Below, in pieces: positions 37,391 through 48,215 of a stretch of DNA of 64,000 nucleotides. The notes beneath the pieces were generated by a model that was not told the DNA's origin, did no database searches, and saw only the letters and a program-made list of their open reading frames with translations. Origin of the DNA: Branchiostoma floridae (Eukaryota > Chordata > Leptocardii > Amphioxiformes > Branchiostomatidae); contig NC_049983.1 of assembly GCF_000003815.2 (NCBI RefSeq), positions 9,343,470 to 9,407,469 on the forward strand, written 5' to 3'. The translations under genes were made by a program, and so were the position numbers. Position 1 is the stretch's first letter, and each line of letters starts with the position of its first letter.

Positions 37391-38920
37391 CATAATACCG
37401 GCCATAAGGCATAATACCGGCCGATAAAAAATAATGCAATTTAAAGAGATCTACACATGCAACAATAGTTATTTCTGAGGTATGCACACTTCAGACATCC
37501 AGGTGTCCAATACATCATTTACAAAGCATCGATTACAATGCATTCGAAGACAACAAGGCGAAAAGTTTTCAGTATCTTTTTCGGGACAGGCAGCTCGTCG
37601 TGGGACGAACACACCGTCACATTCATTGCCAGATTTGTAGATAATAATCACATGTGCTCACGGCACAAGACGAACATGATTCAACAGCAATCTTGAATTT
37701 CTGTTGGTGACCTACAACTCATGTAAAAGTGCGAAGAACCGTATCGTTGCATAATAGCCCGGATCTACGACTGAATGGGCAAAATTGAACGTACGCAGCC
37801 ATTTTCCCGCCATTTTCATATCTACGCTAGCAGTAAAGTGTTACGTCACAGCGGTTGTGACAGGCAAAAGTTAACGGTGCACACACCAGTTCTTCCGCGA
37901 CAGGGTCCGAGCTAGTGCGCGAGAAAAAAGTGACGAAAGGCTTCCGAGGGCCCATGTTTGAGTTGACATTTCTCATTATTTCCTGCGAAATGACATTCAA
38001 CGGTTACATGGCTGAAAAGCGTAGGAAATGGTGTGTTTTCGGTGCAAATTGTGTTTTGGTCCGCGTCTTACTATCGGGATATTCCTACGCCTGAATGTGA
38101 TTAGGCTCGTGACCTAGATTGACCTCTGAAGCGCTGTGTTAAGCCCAGTTGTAATGCCGCGCGCCGTGGATGATTAAAAAAACTGTAGTACTAGAATTTT
38201 CTTTATAATTAGCTGGATTACTCGTTAGGTTTTGCTCTTTCTGACAGTAGCAGTCGTGTTTGCCGGGAAAATCATCTTCATGTTTTTCTTTCAATGCCAA
38301 AATGCCCGATTTTTTGCATTATTTTTTACATGAAAATAATGTTTTTTCCCTCTAATTTTTTAAAATCAGAGAAGTTGAAGGATCGAAACTTAGTTTGTCT
38401 TGTAGCTAAAGGAATATGCTTTCACCAGATATACAGTTATTTTGCTTCAGGATAATTCCCTGGTAGAGCTGGTCGCTAGACTTTAGGGTATGCCGCCTCC
38501 AATTGAAACCCCAAATAAACTGGTGTGTGCCCCCTTAAATGAAAATTCTTGACAGTATACGTCCGTTTTCTTATGACATTTTGTATGCTCATGCAGGTTT
38601 ATGTTTTATGCATTTAGTAACAGAAAATGAAGGAACATGGAGGATGTATAAAGGTACATAGCGACAGTTAATTGTGCCGTGTTTCTTCCGGCCGGTATTT
38701 TGTACCCCCTCTGAACCACGCGCCCGTTCGCCGTGTAATTCCGCGGCGTGTTACAAGTACAATATTACGCTTTTAGCAAGACAAGAGTGGCAGAAAAGTT
38801 ACACAGAAGAAGTGGCAAGGGTAAGCTATAACAGCAACATGTAACTGGAGAAAATGATGCGTTGACAATTTGTCAAATCAGTATGGCTAGAGAAATCGTC
38901 ATAAACGTGCCGGTATTATG
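37391..38920. mobile_element. Putative DNA transposon with CATAATACCGGC termini
   Basis: CATAATACCGGCC occurs twice at the left (37391-37403 and 37410-37422). Its complement GCCGGTATTATG closes the region at 38909-38920, about 1.5 kb away. A related CCGGCCGGTATTTT lies at 38688. A short Cys-rich minus-strand reading frame lies at 37469-37651. I recognise no transposase. No clear target duplication is seen. Confidence 0.4.
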
Positions 38921-40259
38921 ATAATAGATGTTACATCCCCTACGGGTACATGTGCACTTATGATCTATAGTATAGGAATCCTGCTGTCTGGTCAGTTTGC
39001 TACAATACTGTTTTGGACAAGGCCATCACATCGCCTTTTATGCATTGTGACATGCCTGGAGGCACTCTCTCTAGCGCTTACTGAGCACGGCAAATTTCCA
39101 AGGCCAAGAAGATTACAGAATTGAAGGCGGCGTTTGTTGAGCAACATATTAAGAAGACGGTATATTGGGGGGTGGGTGGGTGGGGGTGTTAAGAAGTTTG
39201 AAAAAGCTTGTGTGGCCTTGACGGGATCGAGGATACCGATTGGTTGGTCTCTAACGTGGCCGACAAGTACAAGCCTTGATTTAGCTGCGGCTTTAACCGT
39301 GCAATACTCCGACTTTACCTGCCTTTAGATCCCTTGTGATTTGAGCCAAGTTCTCCGGAACACAATGAGTGTCAGGCTGTTTATCATTGTGTGTAAATTG
39401 ACGTGGTTTGTTTGTGAGTCGGCTATTCCATAATCAATGGACCCCCCCAACAAAAAAACTGCGTGACGGCAAGGCAAAAGTTAATGTGGTAACCCTTGAT
39501 TCTAGTGAAAGTCTTCTTCATTGCGTAAACTACAAGGGTTCTCTGACTTGCAAACATTGCGAGGGCACATTTCATGGCCTGATCTGACACAGCGACACTG
39601 TATCAATAGCAGTATGACTTCTGTGGTCAACTCACAAAGTAGACGTGATCGGAAAAAGACGATTGCATTCGGTGATGTCCTGAAATTCAGTGCTGCTAAG
39701 AAAAGACTACTCTCCCTACCTTACTCATACATGACTGAAGAGCATCGATACTTACCCTACAACTTTATCCACGAGGCATTGGTGACAGAAGAAGTACCTG
39801 CTCCTTCTGTTTATGTGTCCGCACGTCTCATCCGTTATTTGAGACAGCTAGAACCCATGTGGAGGGTCAGTTGAAGCAAAGAGAATTTTTCACAAAGTAT
39901 AAGAACCTCTTGCGATGACACAGCAGGCTAGCTGTAAGCGCACAAAATGGCCCCTGAAGGTCTTCTACTTACTTACGAGATCAACCAGTTGAACAACTTC
40001 ATGGCAGGGCTCTGGCCTTGAGTTCCCATTTGTCAACAATGTTGCCATTAATAAGTTGTTTTTTTTTTTCGTTCAGTGTCCCAGCCTCAAAAGGGTAAGT
40101 ATTGTCTTTTGGCTTGTCTGAATGTTTCCTCACTGCAGTTTTCTCAAATTGCCTTGATTCATTGTCGCACTTTGCAGAAGTGAACCGCATTTGATGCCAC
40201 CCAAGGCCCTATGTTCACAATCCCATGACCACCCTGGTCGGGTGTGCCGAAAGTGCGAA
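38921..40259. other. Unassigned region, mostly non-coding
   Basis: I see no supported exon. A 117-codon open frame at 39521-39874 (+) has no recognisable motif and no splice context. There are poly(C)/poly(A) runs near 39443. Confidence 0.3.
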
Positions 40260-40400
40260 ATGGAACGAATATTAATAGGAACGAAATGGAATGAAAAGGA
40301 ACGAAAAGAAACGAAATGGGAGGTACAGAAAGTGCAAAACGGAACGAGATAAACGACATTTAACGAAGTATGAAGCAAACTGAAATGAAATGAAATCATA
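40255..40400. repeat. GGAACGAAAT degenerate minisatellite
   Basis: A purine-rich tract in which GGAACGAAAT and close variants recur about every 10-15 bases (AAATGGAACG, TAGGAACGAAATGG, AAAAGGAACG, AAAACGGAACGAG). Confidence 0.65.
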
Positions 40401-40724
40401 TCTCTGGAGACAAAAGATGCAGCAAAAAAAAAAAACACACACAAATATTCAGTGTTTGTATAGGGGTTGTTTGGGGTTTTATGATGGTGGATTTTTGGCG
40501 GGGTACGTGGTCAACGAAAGGACAAAGAATGACTAAAATAACAGTGCGAAATCATAGCTGCAAGCCGTTTTTCTGTTGCCTCTTGTGTCTCTTTTGACCG
40601 GTACTCCTGCACTTTTACCCTCTCGTGTACCCGTCGTGCCTCAGCAGCTTCTGATGTTGATTGCGCTATTTTCCCATCCTACAAGCAACTTTCTGTTTCC
40701 GTCTTGGTTCCACACTCCTCAGTG

Positions 40725-40907
40725 ATAGCCTGGGTACCATACGGGTAGTAGTTCGCTCCTGTGTTCGCTCTTGCAAGATTTGGACGATTCCAGACGTTAA
40801 CGTACGTGGTCAAGGATCTCAGCTGGAACAGCAGAGAAGCGACTGTATATAACGTTAATGTATAATTCACGCCGGAGCGAACTACATTTCGAATGGTGTC
40901 CAGGCTA
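40725..40907. mobile_element. TAGCCTGG-type MITE, copy 2
   Basis: Ends TAGCCTGGGTACCATACGGG and GGTGTCCAGGCTA with inner GTAGTTCGCTCC/GGAGCGAACTAC, as in the copy at 13473. It also shares AGAGAAGCGACTGTATATA in the interior. The target duplication is not clean (CACTCCT on both sides). Confidence 0.8.
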
Positions 40908-41678
40908 CACTCCTGAACTTTGACAGAGGCATGGTTGACACTGTATTTCCCTCTTTGGCAGTAGTAAAGACTCAGGCAGTTCGACACACAATTATCCGAA
41001 GAGACCAAATGAAAATGAAATTATTGCAATTCCAAAACTAGCCGCCAATGGACCAAAACTAATGTAACTTCTTCCAGGGCAACACTTCAAAAATAATAGC
41101 AATCCACCATGAGGTATTTCACATAAGTTTACTTAAAAAATAAAAGTAAAACACCCTCTGAAGTACCATGGTCAGTTTGCAGCATGATACAGAGATGAAT
41201 AGAGATGTGCTCTGGTAATGATAGTTTTCTTTGTCAAAGAAATGGTAATCTTATTCTGTTATTAACACCGATACCACTATTAAAATGAATCAAATAATGT
41301 ATCACTTCACAAAGGAATAAAATTCTTTGTTGGTTATAGATGTTCAATGTAACTGTTATGTCAAGTTTTGTCGCTGTAGTTCTTGGTTAATGTAGGCCTT
41401 GTTTGTTCTTTCACATGCTAACATATAACTTAAACGTTACATTTGTAGTGTGCAGTGAATGCCATACAATGTATATAGAATTTACTTGCTCAATAGTCTA
41501 CAAAGTTTCGTGAAAAAGTTAAGTTCTTGTTGTTGTTGTTGTTGATGTCCACGTCTTATATATTTCGCTAGACGTGAACGTGGTGCTGAGTGTCTCTTGG
41601 TACAGTAGATTTTGATGAAAAGTCTCTAGGTAAATTGTCCAGCGCTGGCGAGCCCAATGTTAGTATTTTGTTCCTATA

Positions 41679-41693
41679 TCGCTAGGGGGCGCT
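41679..41693 (+). promoter_or_regulatory. CTCF-like motif
   Basis: TCGCTAGGGGGCGCT matches 13 of 15 positions of the vertebrate CTCF consensus CCASYAGRKGGCRSY. It lies about 190 bp before a candidate 5' UTR splice donor at 41871/41872 and 268 bp before an ATG that can start the C2 gene. Function is inference. Confidence 0.4.
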
Positions 41694-41946
41694 GCTGTAC
41701 CGCGAAGATAATCACCTTGTTTCCAAGAGACGAGGAAGCTTTGACGTCAGAGCAAGAGCGGGAGACGAGGACAGTTTCCTTCGTGAAATAACGAATGGAG
41801 ACACAAATCTTGAGTACCAGGGGCAGTATCGTGTAGTGTTCCATAGTGCAGAACGATCTATATACAACCAGGTAAGATCAGAGGTAACCTGAAGACTTTC
41901 TAGTGCTCGCAAGTGGCAATCTGTGCACTTGAAAAGAAAAAGAAAG

Positions 41947-44900
41947 ATGGCGGCCAATGAAAACTTTCTTGTCAGTAGTTTATACAACTTGGACCCGGTG
42001 TTTGCAGACGGGTCAGAACTGTTACAGGTTTCTTCGGTACAGTTTTGTAAGTCCTGAACAGAATTGTATGGTCAGATTTGAGGTTAGAACCCGAATTTTA
42101 CCGTAAGATGGTCACAAAGTCGTTGAAACCTCGTGCAGGCATGCAGGCGTCGGTTGAACTGTTACACAAAAATTATCTGCAAGAGGAGTAGAGCTCAAGA
42201 TGGTACATTTCGATGGCCATGTTTACGCATGAACGTCAGACGGCGTAAAGTGGGTAGTAAAGTCGACTACTGTGTTGCGTAAAGATAGCCAGACTGTTTA
42301 AGACTAATTTGCTTTATATTTTCACATTTCCCCCCCCCCCCAATCCTGATCTCAAATTTCGCTTTCTTTTTCCTTTATTATTAATTGAACAGATCATGAT
42401 TTAAATCCTCTTGTCAGATTATGATTTAAGTCTTCTTCATACTTTATGTCTGCTCCTGAGTCAATGTCAGCAGCTTTCACCTTTGACATGCGTACGCTCA
42501 ACTGTGAGCATGCCTATACGAGCAATCGTGATGATGTCACGGTGACGTAGTGGTAGGCAAAAAGCAGGTGTTTGGCGAATGATTGATCTACATATTAACA
42601 CGTAATTTGGTCTGCTAATTGAAATATCAGTTTTTAATCCAATCTACTGGTGTCCAGGTAGGCACCAGTCGCCGAATACCCCGGATATAAACAACAACAG
42701 TCATGATTCACTTTCTTTTGTAATAACATTTTGATCTCTTTGTTCCAGATCTGTCGGCAGTACAGGTCCTTCTCTCACACTGCACCATGGGTAATGGGGC
42801 ATCGGAGCCAGCGGTTGGTCAAAGGTCACCTGACAATGACACGAAGAACCCAGAAGTGATTGAGGGAATGGCTCGAGTCATGACGACGGCTAAAGAGCGA
42901 CGGACCGCGAATCGGAATGTCTTCACAAGGGAAGAGCAGGAGGAAGAAGAGGAAGAATACAATTATAAGGTTACTGTAAATGCATTTAAGTTCGCAGGGA
43001 CTTAATTTCGCGTAAGCGGGAAATTTGAGTGTTCGCGGTGGTTTCAAGTTCGCGGTAGTGCCATACACTGTAGTCACATACTGTAATGGAAAAATGTTCG
43101 AGGTGGTTTTAAGTTCGTGGTAAGACTGCCTCGCGAAAATCACAAACAGTATTTTGTCATGTAGCACTGGAGTTAAGTGACGTTCTTCCCAAACTTTTTC
43201 TTGTCAGGTTCTTTTTGTCTTGATGATTGTCCTATCAATTGTGTTGTGATAGCATTTATTGTGTTATTTTCAAAACTTAGGAGTCTTTATTAGCAATGTG
43301 TGTCTATTTGGCAAGAATGCTGTCCCAACCATGACTAAGTCTGTATGCCCCCTCATCCTAGTTCATGACTGATTTCCATACAGCCTCCTTTGTCCAATCT
43401 GTTGTGTTTCTAGGTTTTTGTTCGCAGCATAACTCAAGAACCTCTCTTTGGATTATTGTATTGGTATGTGGGCAGGTGTTGGGGAGACCAAGGTCAAAGT
43501 TGATTTTGGACCCCTGGTGTGTGACCTTGGTACTGCAGCAGAAATTCCTTTTTTTGTATCTTTTCGCTTCGATATGCTGTGGTCTTGATTTTTTGGTGGC
43601 AGATAGCTTGTGATGTAAGGAATATGTGGCATATGTTTGGGCCCCCCCCTAGTAGCTTGCTCTGGAACTGCAGGGGAGTTTTTTATTCCTGTTTTGTGTA
43701 CCTCCAGGAGAGTGTATCTTTTGACCTGAATGTGCTACATGGTCTTGATTTTTTGGTGGCAGATAGTTTGTGATGTAAGGAAGAAGTGGTGTATGTTTGG
43801 GCCCCCTAGTACCTTGCTCTGGAACTGCAGGGGAGTTTTTGATTTCTGTTTTGTGTTTGTCTCCAGGAGAGTGTATCTTTTGACCTGAACGTGCTGTGGT
43901 CTTGATTTTTTGGTGGCAGATAGCTTGTGATTTAAGGAATACATGGTGTGTGTTTGGGTCCCCTAGCAAGTTGCTCTGGAACTGCAGGGGAGTTTTTGAT
44001 TTCTGTTTTGTGTACCTCCAGGAGAGTGCAGTGATCCTGACCCAGCTGTTTAAGAAGATGGACCCTGCAGTGATGAAGAGTATCGGAGACGTGATGGGTG
44101 AACTGAAGGTGTCAATCAAGTACAAGTCCGACCAATCGCTGCTGCTGGTAAAGGTGGTAGGGGCACGAGACCTGTCGCCAAAGGACCTTCGGGGAAAAGT
44201 TGCCAATGCATTTGTGCAGGTGTGTGTGTTATTAAGCATTCTATGGATAGTTTTTAAATCAGTTTATTATGCATTTTGACAAACTGACTATAGCTAAACC
44301 AGTGCTGTCTCCAGGACCCGTCCCTCCGTCCCTGGACGGAAATTTACTCGTCGGGACGGAAAAAAAATTCACCCATTCCGTCCCAAAAAATCTTAGTATT
44401 ATGACATAAAAATGCAGTTTTGTTAGCTTAAAAAGGCAGATTCAATAACTAAAATAGGCTTCCGACTTCAAATTTAATCGACTTTTCCTTCACCACGCCT
44501 CCACTTTCCAAGCCGCGAAATAAACATTGTCTCATGCGGCCCCGACATACGGAGATGTGTGGAAATCAGAGATCGGCAAAACGTGCTATTCCCGTGGCGC
44601 AAGAGAAGGCGGGGCTGCGGCGTTATCTTACCTAACCACTGCTTTATTTTGCAATGCCGATTGGAATCATCTGGCCCTTATACGATTTAAAATCAACATT
44701 ACCGGGAAACTGCAATTCATTATGAACCTGACACGGCAGTTTAGAAATTATCTTTCTCTCTCGGCCGTCGTGTGTGTGTCGGACCGCGGAGGCCTCAGTA
44801 AACCGTCACACTGGTGATTTTCATAGTTCTACAAGACTACAACCATCGTGCAAACTGTAAACAGACCATATTCTCACCGTCTACGTCTACGATGTGACAA

Positions 44901-47235
44901 AGCCAGGGCCGATTCTTGCGAAATGTATCTTCAAAAGCACGTTTGTGCTTGGATTTGGGACCTAGTTCGCAGCGCCGTGTTCGTAAAGTTCCGCGCTTCT
45001 TCGTGATTGACATGGTGTTACCGCTTTGTCCGCGCCGCTGCTGGCTGTGATTGGTGCAAAGTTGATTGGATTTGTGGAATTATGACACACACCCTGTCAC
45101 AGGCGCTATATCAAAAGGCTGCCGCCAATGCTGCTACCATGGTAACAACACGTCCAGTTGCATTTTCCAACTCGCTGCTATTACAGCTTGCATACATATT
45201 TTTCGGCGGTATGTAACGCTGTTTTCACGGGGAAATGTCGGGAATCAAACTTGTATATCTTTTTTGCCGACCTTCCACTAAAATTATACGGAAGTTGCCC
45301 GCCGAAAAATGTAAGTAGGAGACTATTTTCACGGTCAGCCCGCTTCTTTTGACGGTTGACTGCCAACCCCATCGACATGCCCCCGCGTAGGTTGCCCCTT
45401 ACGGAAAGTCTAGCCGTGAGAACTATCTTTGTTCTGCGTAGTTTAATTGGGTTGAATTTTGGAATTCGGATTGACATTTATTTTATATCAGAAAATAACT
45501 ATCGGGAGACTGTTTCATCCTGTATATCACAGTATTCTTACCCAGCGCTATGAACATGATCGCTGTTGCCAATTTTTCTCCGATATTTGCAAATCTGTAC
45601 CCTTTGGACGGTACTGGACGATGAGCAGTAAGGTGATAATTTTGTCGAGAAATGCACATTTCTTGATGGTTAAAGAAACAACAACACAGCACCAGCAAAA
45701 TGAAGAGTTATTAAGCAAAATATAGTAACTTAACTGATCATGAGCAATCAGTACCAGACAAAATATGTGAAGTAAACTTCCTTTAAGTTTTAATACGATC
45801 TTACAAGCTGAAATGCGCCAATGGACCTTGGCCAATAATGCCAACACCAGTGGCGTTATCCAGCCCCCGAACTATCCACAAATCATCTACAAATACGTGA
45901 AAATGACGACGAACAAGTATCATGAGTGTAATTTCAGAGTGTAAACGTAACACTGCTTATTATACATATAACAAACAAAACATTTCGTCAGCGAAATGCC
46001 CGACCAAGTGGCGGGGCAGTCGGAACAAAGCTTATTGTTTCGAGATCGTGGGGTGTCGGTAGTCCTACTTTGTGGAATGAAATTTTGCCTCTGAAAATAC
46101 GTAAAATAGCGTTTTAGAGGGTTTGATTTTAAAATTTTCCCGGGGGAGCATGCCCCCGGACCCCCCTAGTTTAGCGAGCGCCTGCGGCGCTCGCGTCGGG
46201 CCTTTGGCCCGATCCCTCCACCCAAAAATATTAGGGACGGAAATAAATTTCAAGCTGGAGACAGCACTGAGCTAAACCCATAAAGTACTACATTTTCACC
46301 ATTCACCGAATGTATTTTCATAGACTACATGTATATTACTGTTTCAAACATTCGACTATATGTTTTGTCTTTGTTGTGCTCTGTTGAGCAAAAATTTACA
46401 CTAAGTATCCATTTATTCATTAAGTTGATAGCATAACTGAAAGAAGCCTGTTTACCTTTTTTCTATTCAGGGAAAGTTGGAAGAATGATGACAGGAGAGA
46501 TTTAAACATGTAGTCTAAGACTTCATCAGAATCATTTCATTGTGAAGATTGCAGTACTATCTGTAACAGCTAGGGGGCATAGTTGAGCTTTCTCAGTCTA
46601 CTTTCAGAGCCTTTATTGAAGTTCCTGAAGAAAGAAGACAAGACCAATACTTCAAGTACTTCTGTTCAAATTCCTGATCAAGTCAGAACAAGTATCAAAT
46701 ACAGAAATGTGGTGAAAAAAGAAATATTGTAGTCTTAAAAGTTAAAGTAATGTTTTCCAAACTTTAATTTTGCTGAGCAAACAATTTCTTTTTTCAAACA
46801 TCTTCAGGTGCACCTAATGCGAGATCCAGCCGGACTTGGTGTGAAGACTAGGAAAGAAATATTTTTAAAGAATTATGAAGATGTGAATAGAAGATATGAA
46901 AATGTTAAGATATGCTTATTTTCCAAACTTTCCGGTAAGATTTTCCCATCAAAGATGTCTTTCTTTTCAAACATCTTCAGGTGGACCTAGTTCCAGATCC
47001 GGCCGGATCGGGCATCAAACACACAAACGTGGTTAAGAAGTCGCTGAATCCAACGTTCAACGAGATCTTCGCGTTCCCGTGTTCCGCGGGCATCCTGGCG
47101 GAGACCAAACTGCGGCTGACGGTGTGGAACCACGACACTCTGGGCGCGGGAGACTTCATGGGGGAGAGGATTGTGGAGCTGAGAGAGTTGGAGCCTAACC
47201 AGGTCCTCACCAACTGGTACCCCCTACAGGAGGAG
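41947..47235 (+). CDS. C2-domain protein, N-terminal part (gene continues beyond last seen exon)
   Basis: Exons: 41947-42046 (optional first coding exon), 42749-42969, 44022-44219 and 46981-47235, all in phase. The last ends at GAG|GTGGGT, an open donor. Start A (41947, AAGATGGCGG) gives MAANENFLVSSLYNLD and joins in frame to exon 2. Start B is the ATG at 42787, giving MGNGASEP, a Gly2/Ser6 N-myristoylation pattern; it would be used with a non-coding exon ending at 41871. Then come a charged linker with a Glu run, an amphipathic helix (LFKKMDPAVMKSIGDVMG) and one C2 domain: LLLVKVVGARDLSPKDL, KKSLNPTFNEIFAF, LRLTVWNHDTLGAGDFMGE. In the first calcium loop the usual Asp before the F/Y-V is Asn (ANAFVQ), and in the third loop the first Asp is Asn (WNHD). 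Calcium binding may be weak. Which C2 family is not resolved; UNC13/synaptotagmin-like relatives are possible. Confidence 0.7.
42973..43150. repeat. Dispersed repeat with TTCGCGGTAG core, second copy
   Basis: Contains AAGTTCGCGGTAGTGCCAT and GTAGTCACATACTGTAATGG, matching 14118-14240. It starts just after the exon 2 donor of the C2 gene. Confidence 0.6.
43574..44045 (+). repeat. Three tandem copies of an intron-exon junction unit (about 155 bp)
   Basis: Units start at about 43574, 43737 and 43894. Each runs GGTCTTGATTTTTTGGTGGC, then GCTCTGGAACTGCAGGGGAG, then CTCCAGGAGAGTG. Copies 1 and 2 end in GAGAGTGTATCTTTTGACC. Only the third is followed by the real C2 exon (GAGAGTGCAGTGATCCTG, exon start 44022). 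Copies 1 and 2 therefore hold decoy 3' splice sites. Confidence 0.85.
44300..46269. mobile_element. hAT-like non-autonomous DNA transposon with 8-bp target site duplication
   Basis: Ends CAGTGCTGTCTCCAG and CTGGAGACAGCACTG, a perfect 15-bp inverted repeat. AGCTAAAC flanks both sides (44292-44299 and 46270-46277). Eight-base duplications and CAG-starting ends are hAT features. Length 1970 bp. Inner subterminal words such as GTCCCTCCGTCCC and GGGACGGAA face each other. Near the right end is a palindromic GGGGGAGCATGCCCCCGG and a GC-rich hairpin (GCGAGCGCC...GGCGCTCGC). No transposase reading frame was recognised. Confidence 0.85.
46745..46858 (+). pseudogene. Partial duplicate of the C2 gene exon start (pseudo-exon)
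   Basis: TTTTCAAACATCTTCAGGTG followed by a reading VHLMRDPAGLGVKTR parallels the true exon at 46981, where the same intron end precedes VDLVPDPAGSGIKHT. After about 50 bp of exon similarity the copy diverges into AT-rich sequence. It keeps an acceptor but no matching donor. Confidence 0.65.
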
Positions 47236-47491
47236 GTGGGTTAGTCCAAGTTTTGAAGGCCCATTATGTAATACGTTCTTCTTCTTGTCCTTGTCATCCT
47301 GTCGGACGATCAGTTCACTGACGGGTGGACTCGCCGATGTGCAACCAAACCCGCTGCACTTCTGCACAGTCTGCCACAGGTTGGGCATCTGAAAGCACTT
47401 GTTGTGCACGGATTTTGTCTCTTATGCCTTCTAGCTACTTCCTTCATCTCTAGGTCGTTTTCAAGTTTTTTGGCGCCTTCATGGAGTAATA

Positions 47492-47662
47492 CAGTAGAAG
47501 TCAGTTAATTGTGCACCGGATAATCGCACACTTCTGTTAATTGCACAAAATCCCCAAATCCTGTGGTTGTGCGGTCCAGGTTAATAAATTCGCTTTGTTG
47601 CACCATCCGGATAATTGCATGAAATACACAAATGGGGTGTGCAATGTACACGGCTTCCACTG
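47492..47662. mobile_element. Pogo/Tigger-like MITE
   Basis: 171 bp between CAGTAGAAGTCAGTTAATTG and CGGCTTCCACTG, roughly inverted, with TA before the left end. The interior repeats TTAATTG(T/C)(G/A)CA and CCGGATAAT(C/T)GCA words. Confidence 0.5.
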
Positions 47663-48087
47663 GATTAGGACAACATTGTTGAATAATTATTGTTTGTTGT
47701 TTTATTAACTCCTTTAGCCGTCACAGGAACTGCGACTACCACTCTTCCAGGAGTAACAAAATAAAATATGGACACTGGGCATAATATATATATGATACAA
47801 CAACATCCTAATAGAATCGTCACACAAAAACATCAGAAAAAGTATCATAAATATATATTTAAAACAAAGTTTCCTACCATTTCATTACATGGTAAGGTAA
47901 ATCAACCCTTTAGATTTCCTTATCAAGCTTATCGGGTGTGTTCCTAAATGATTAGTCCACCCCAAAAAACCTTCCACTGTACTGTATGAAAAGTGGTAGT
48001 ACATGATTGTCATTCACATGAAGGTTTTGTTCTCAAGAACATTTTCAATTTTGGGGCCAATATCTTACATTAAGTTCCTCTAACCAT

Positions 48088-48215
48088 TAGTAAGATGGCT
48101 AAGGAGATGAAGATCACACAGGTTCGATTCCTGGTTTCTTACTTGATGTTGTGTCCTTGGAAAGGCACTTAACACAACATGCCTCACTTCACCCAGAATA
48201 AAAACCATCCCTGAC
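48088..48215 (+). mobile_element. tRNA-derived SINE-like element
   Basis: AGTAAGA and TCTTACT form a 7-bp acceptor-like stem around a polymerase III B-box and T-arm-like CAGGTTCGATTCCTG. It is followed by GTGTCCTTGGAAAGGCACTT, a core block common in animal SINEs. The anticodon arm is missing, so it is not a working tRNA gene. Confidence 0.55.

Noticed and set aside
39521-39874. 117-codon open frame
   Set aside because: No recognisable motif, no splice context and composition like the surrounding non-coding DNA.
43649-44279. 196- and 127-codon frames across the triplicated block
   Set aside because: They are a by-product of the tandem repeat; only 44022-44219 + has a C2-type sequence.
48117-48131. 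B-box suggesting a tRNA gene
   Set aside because: No anticodon arm and total length too short; a SINE-like origin fits better.
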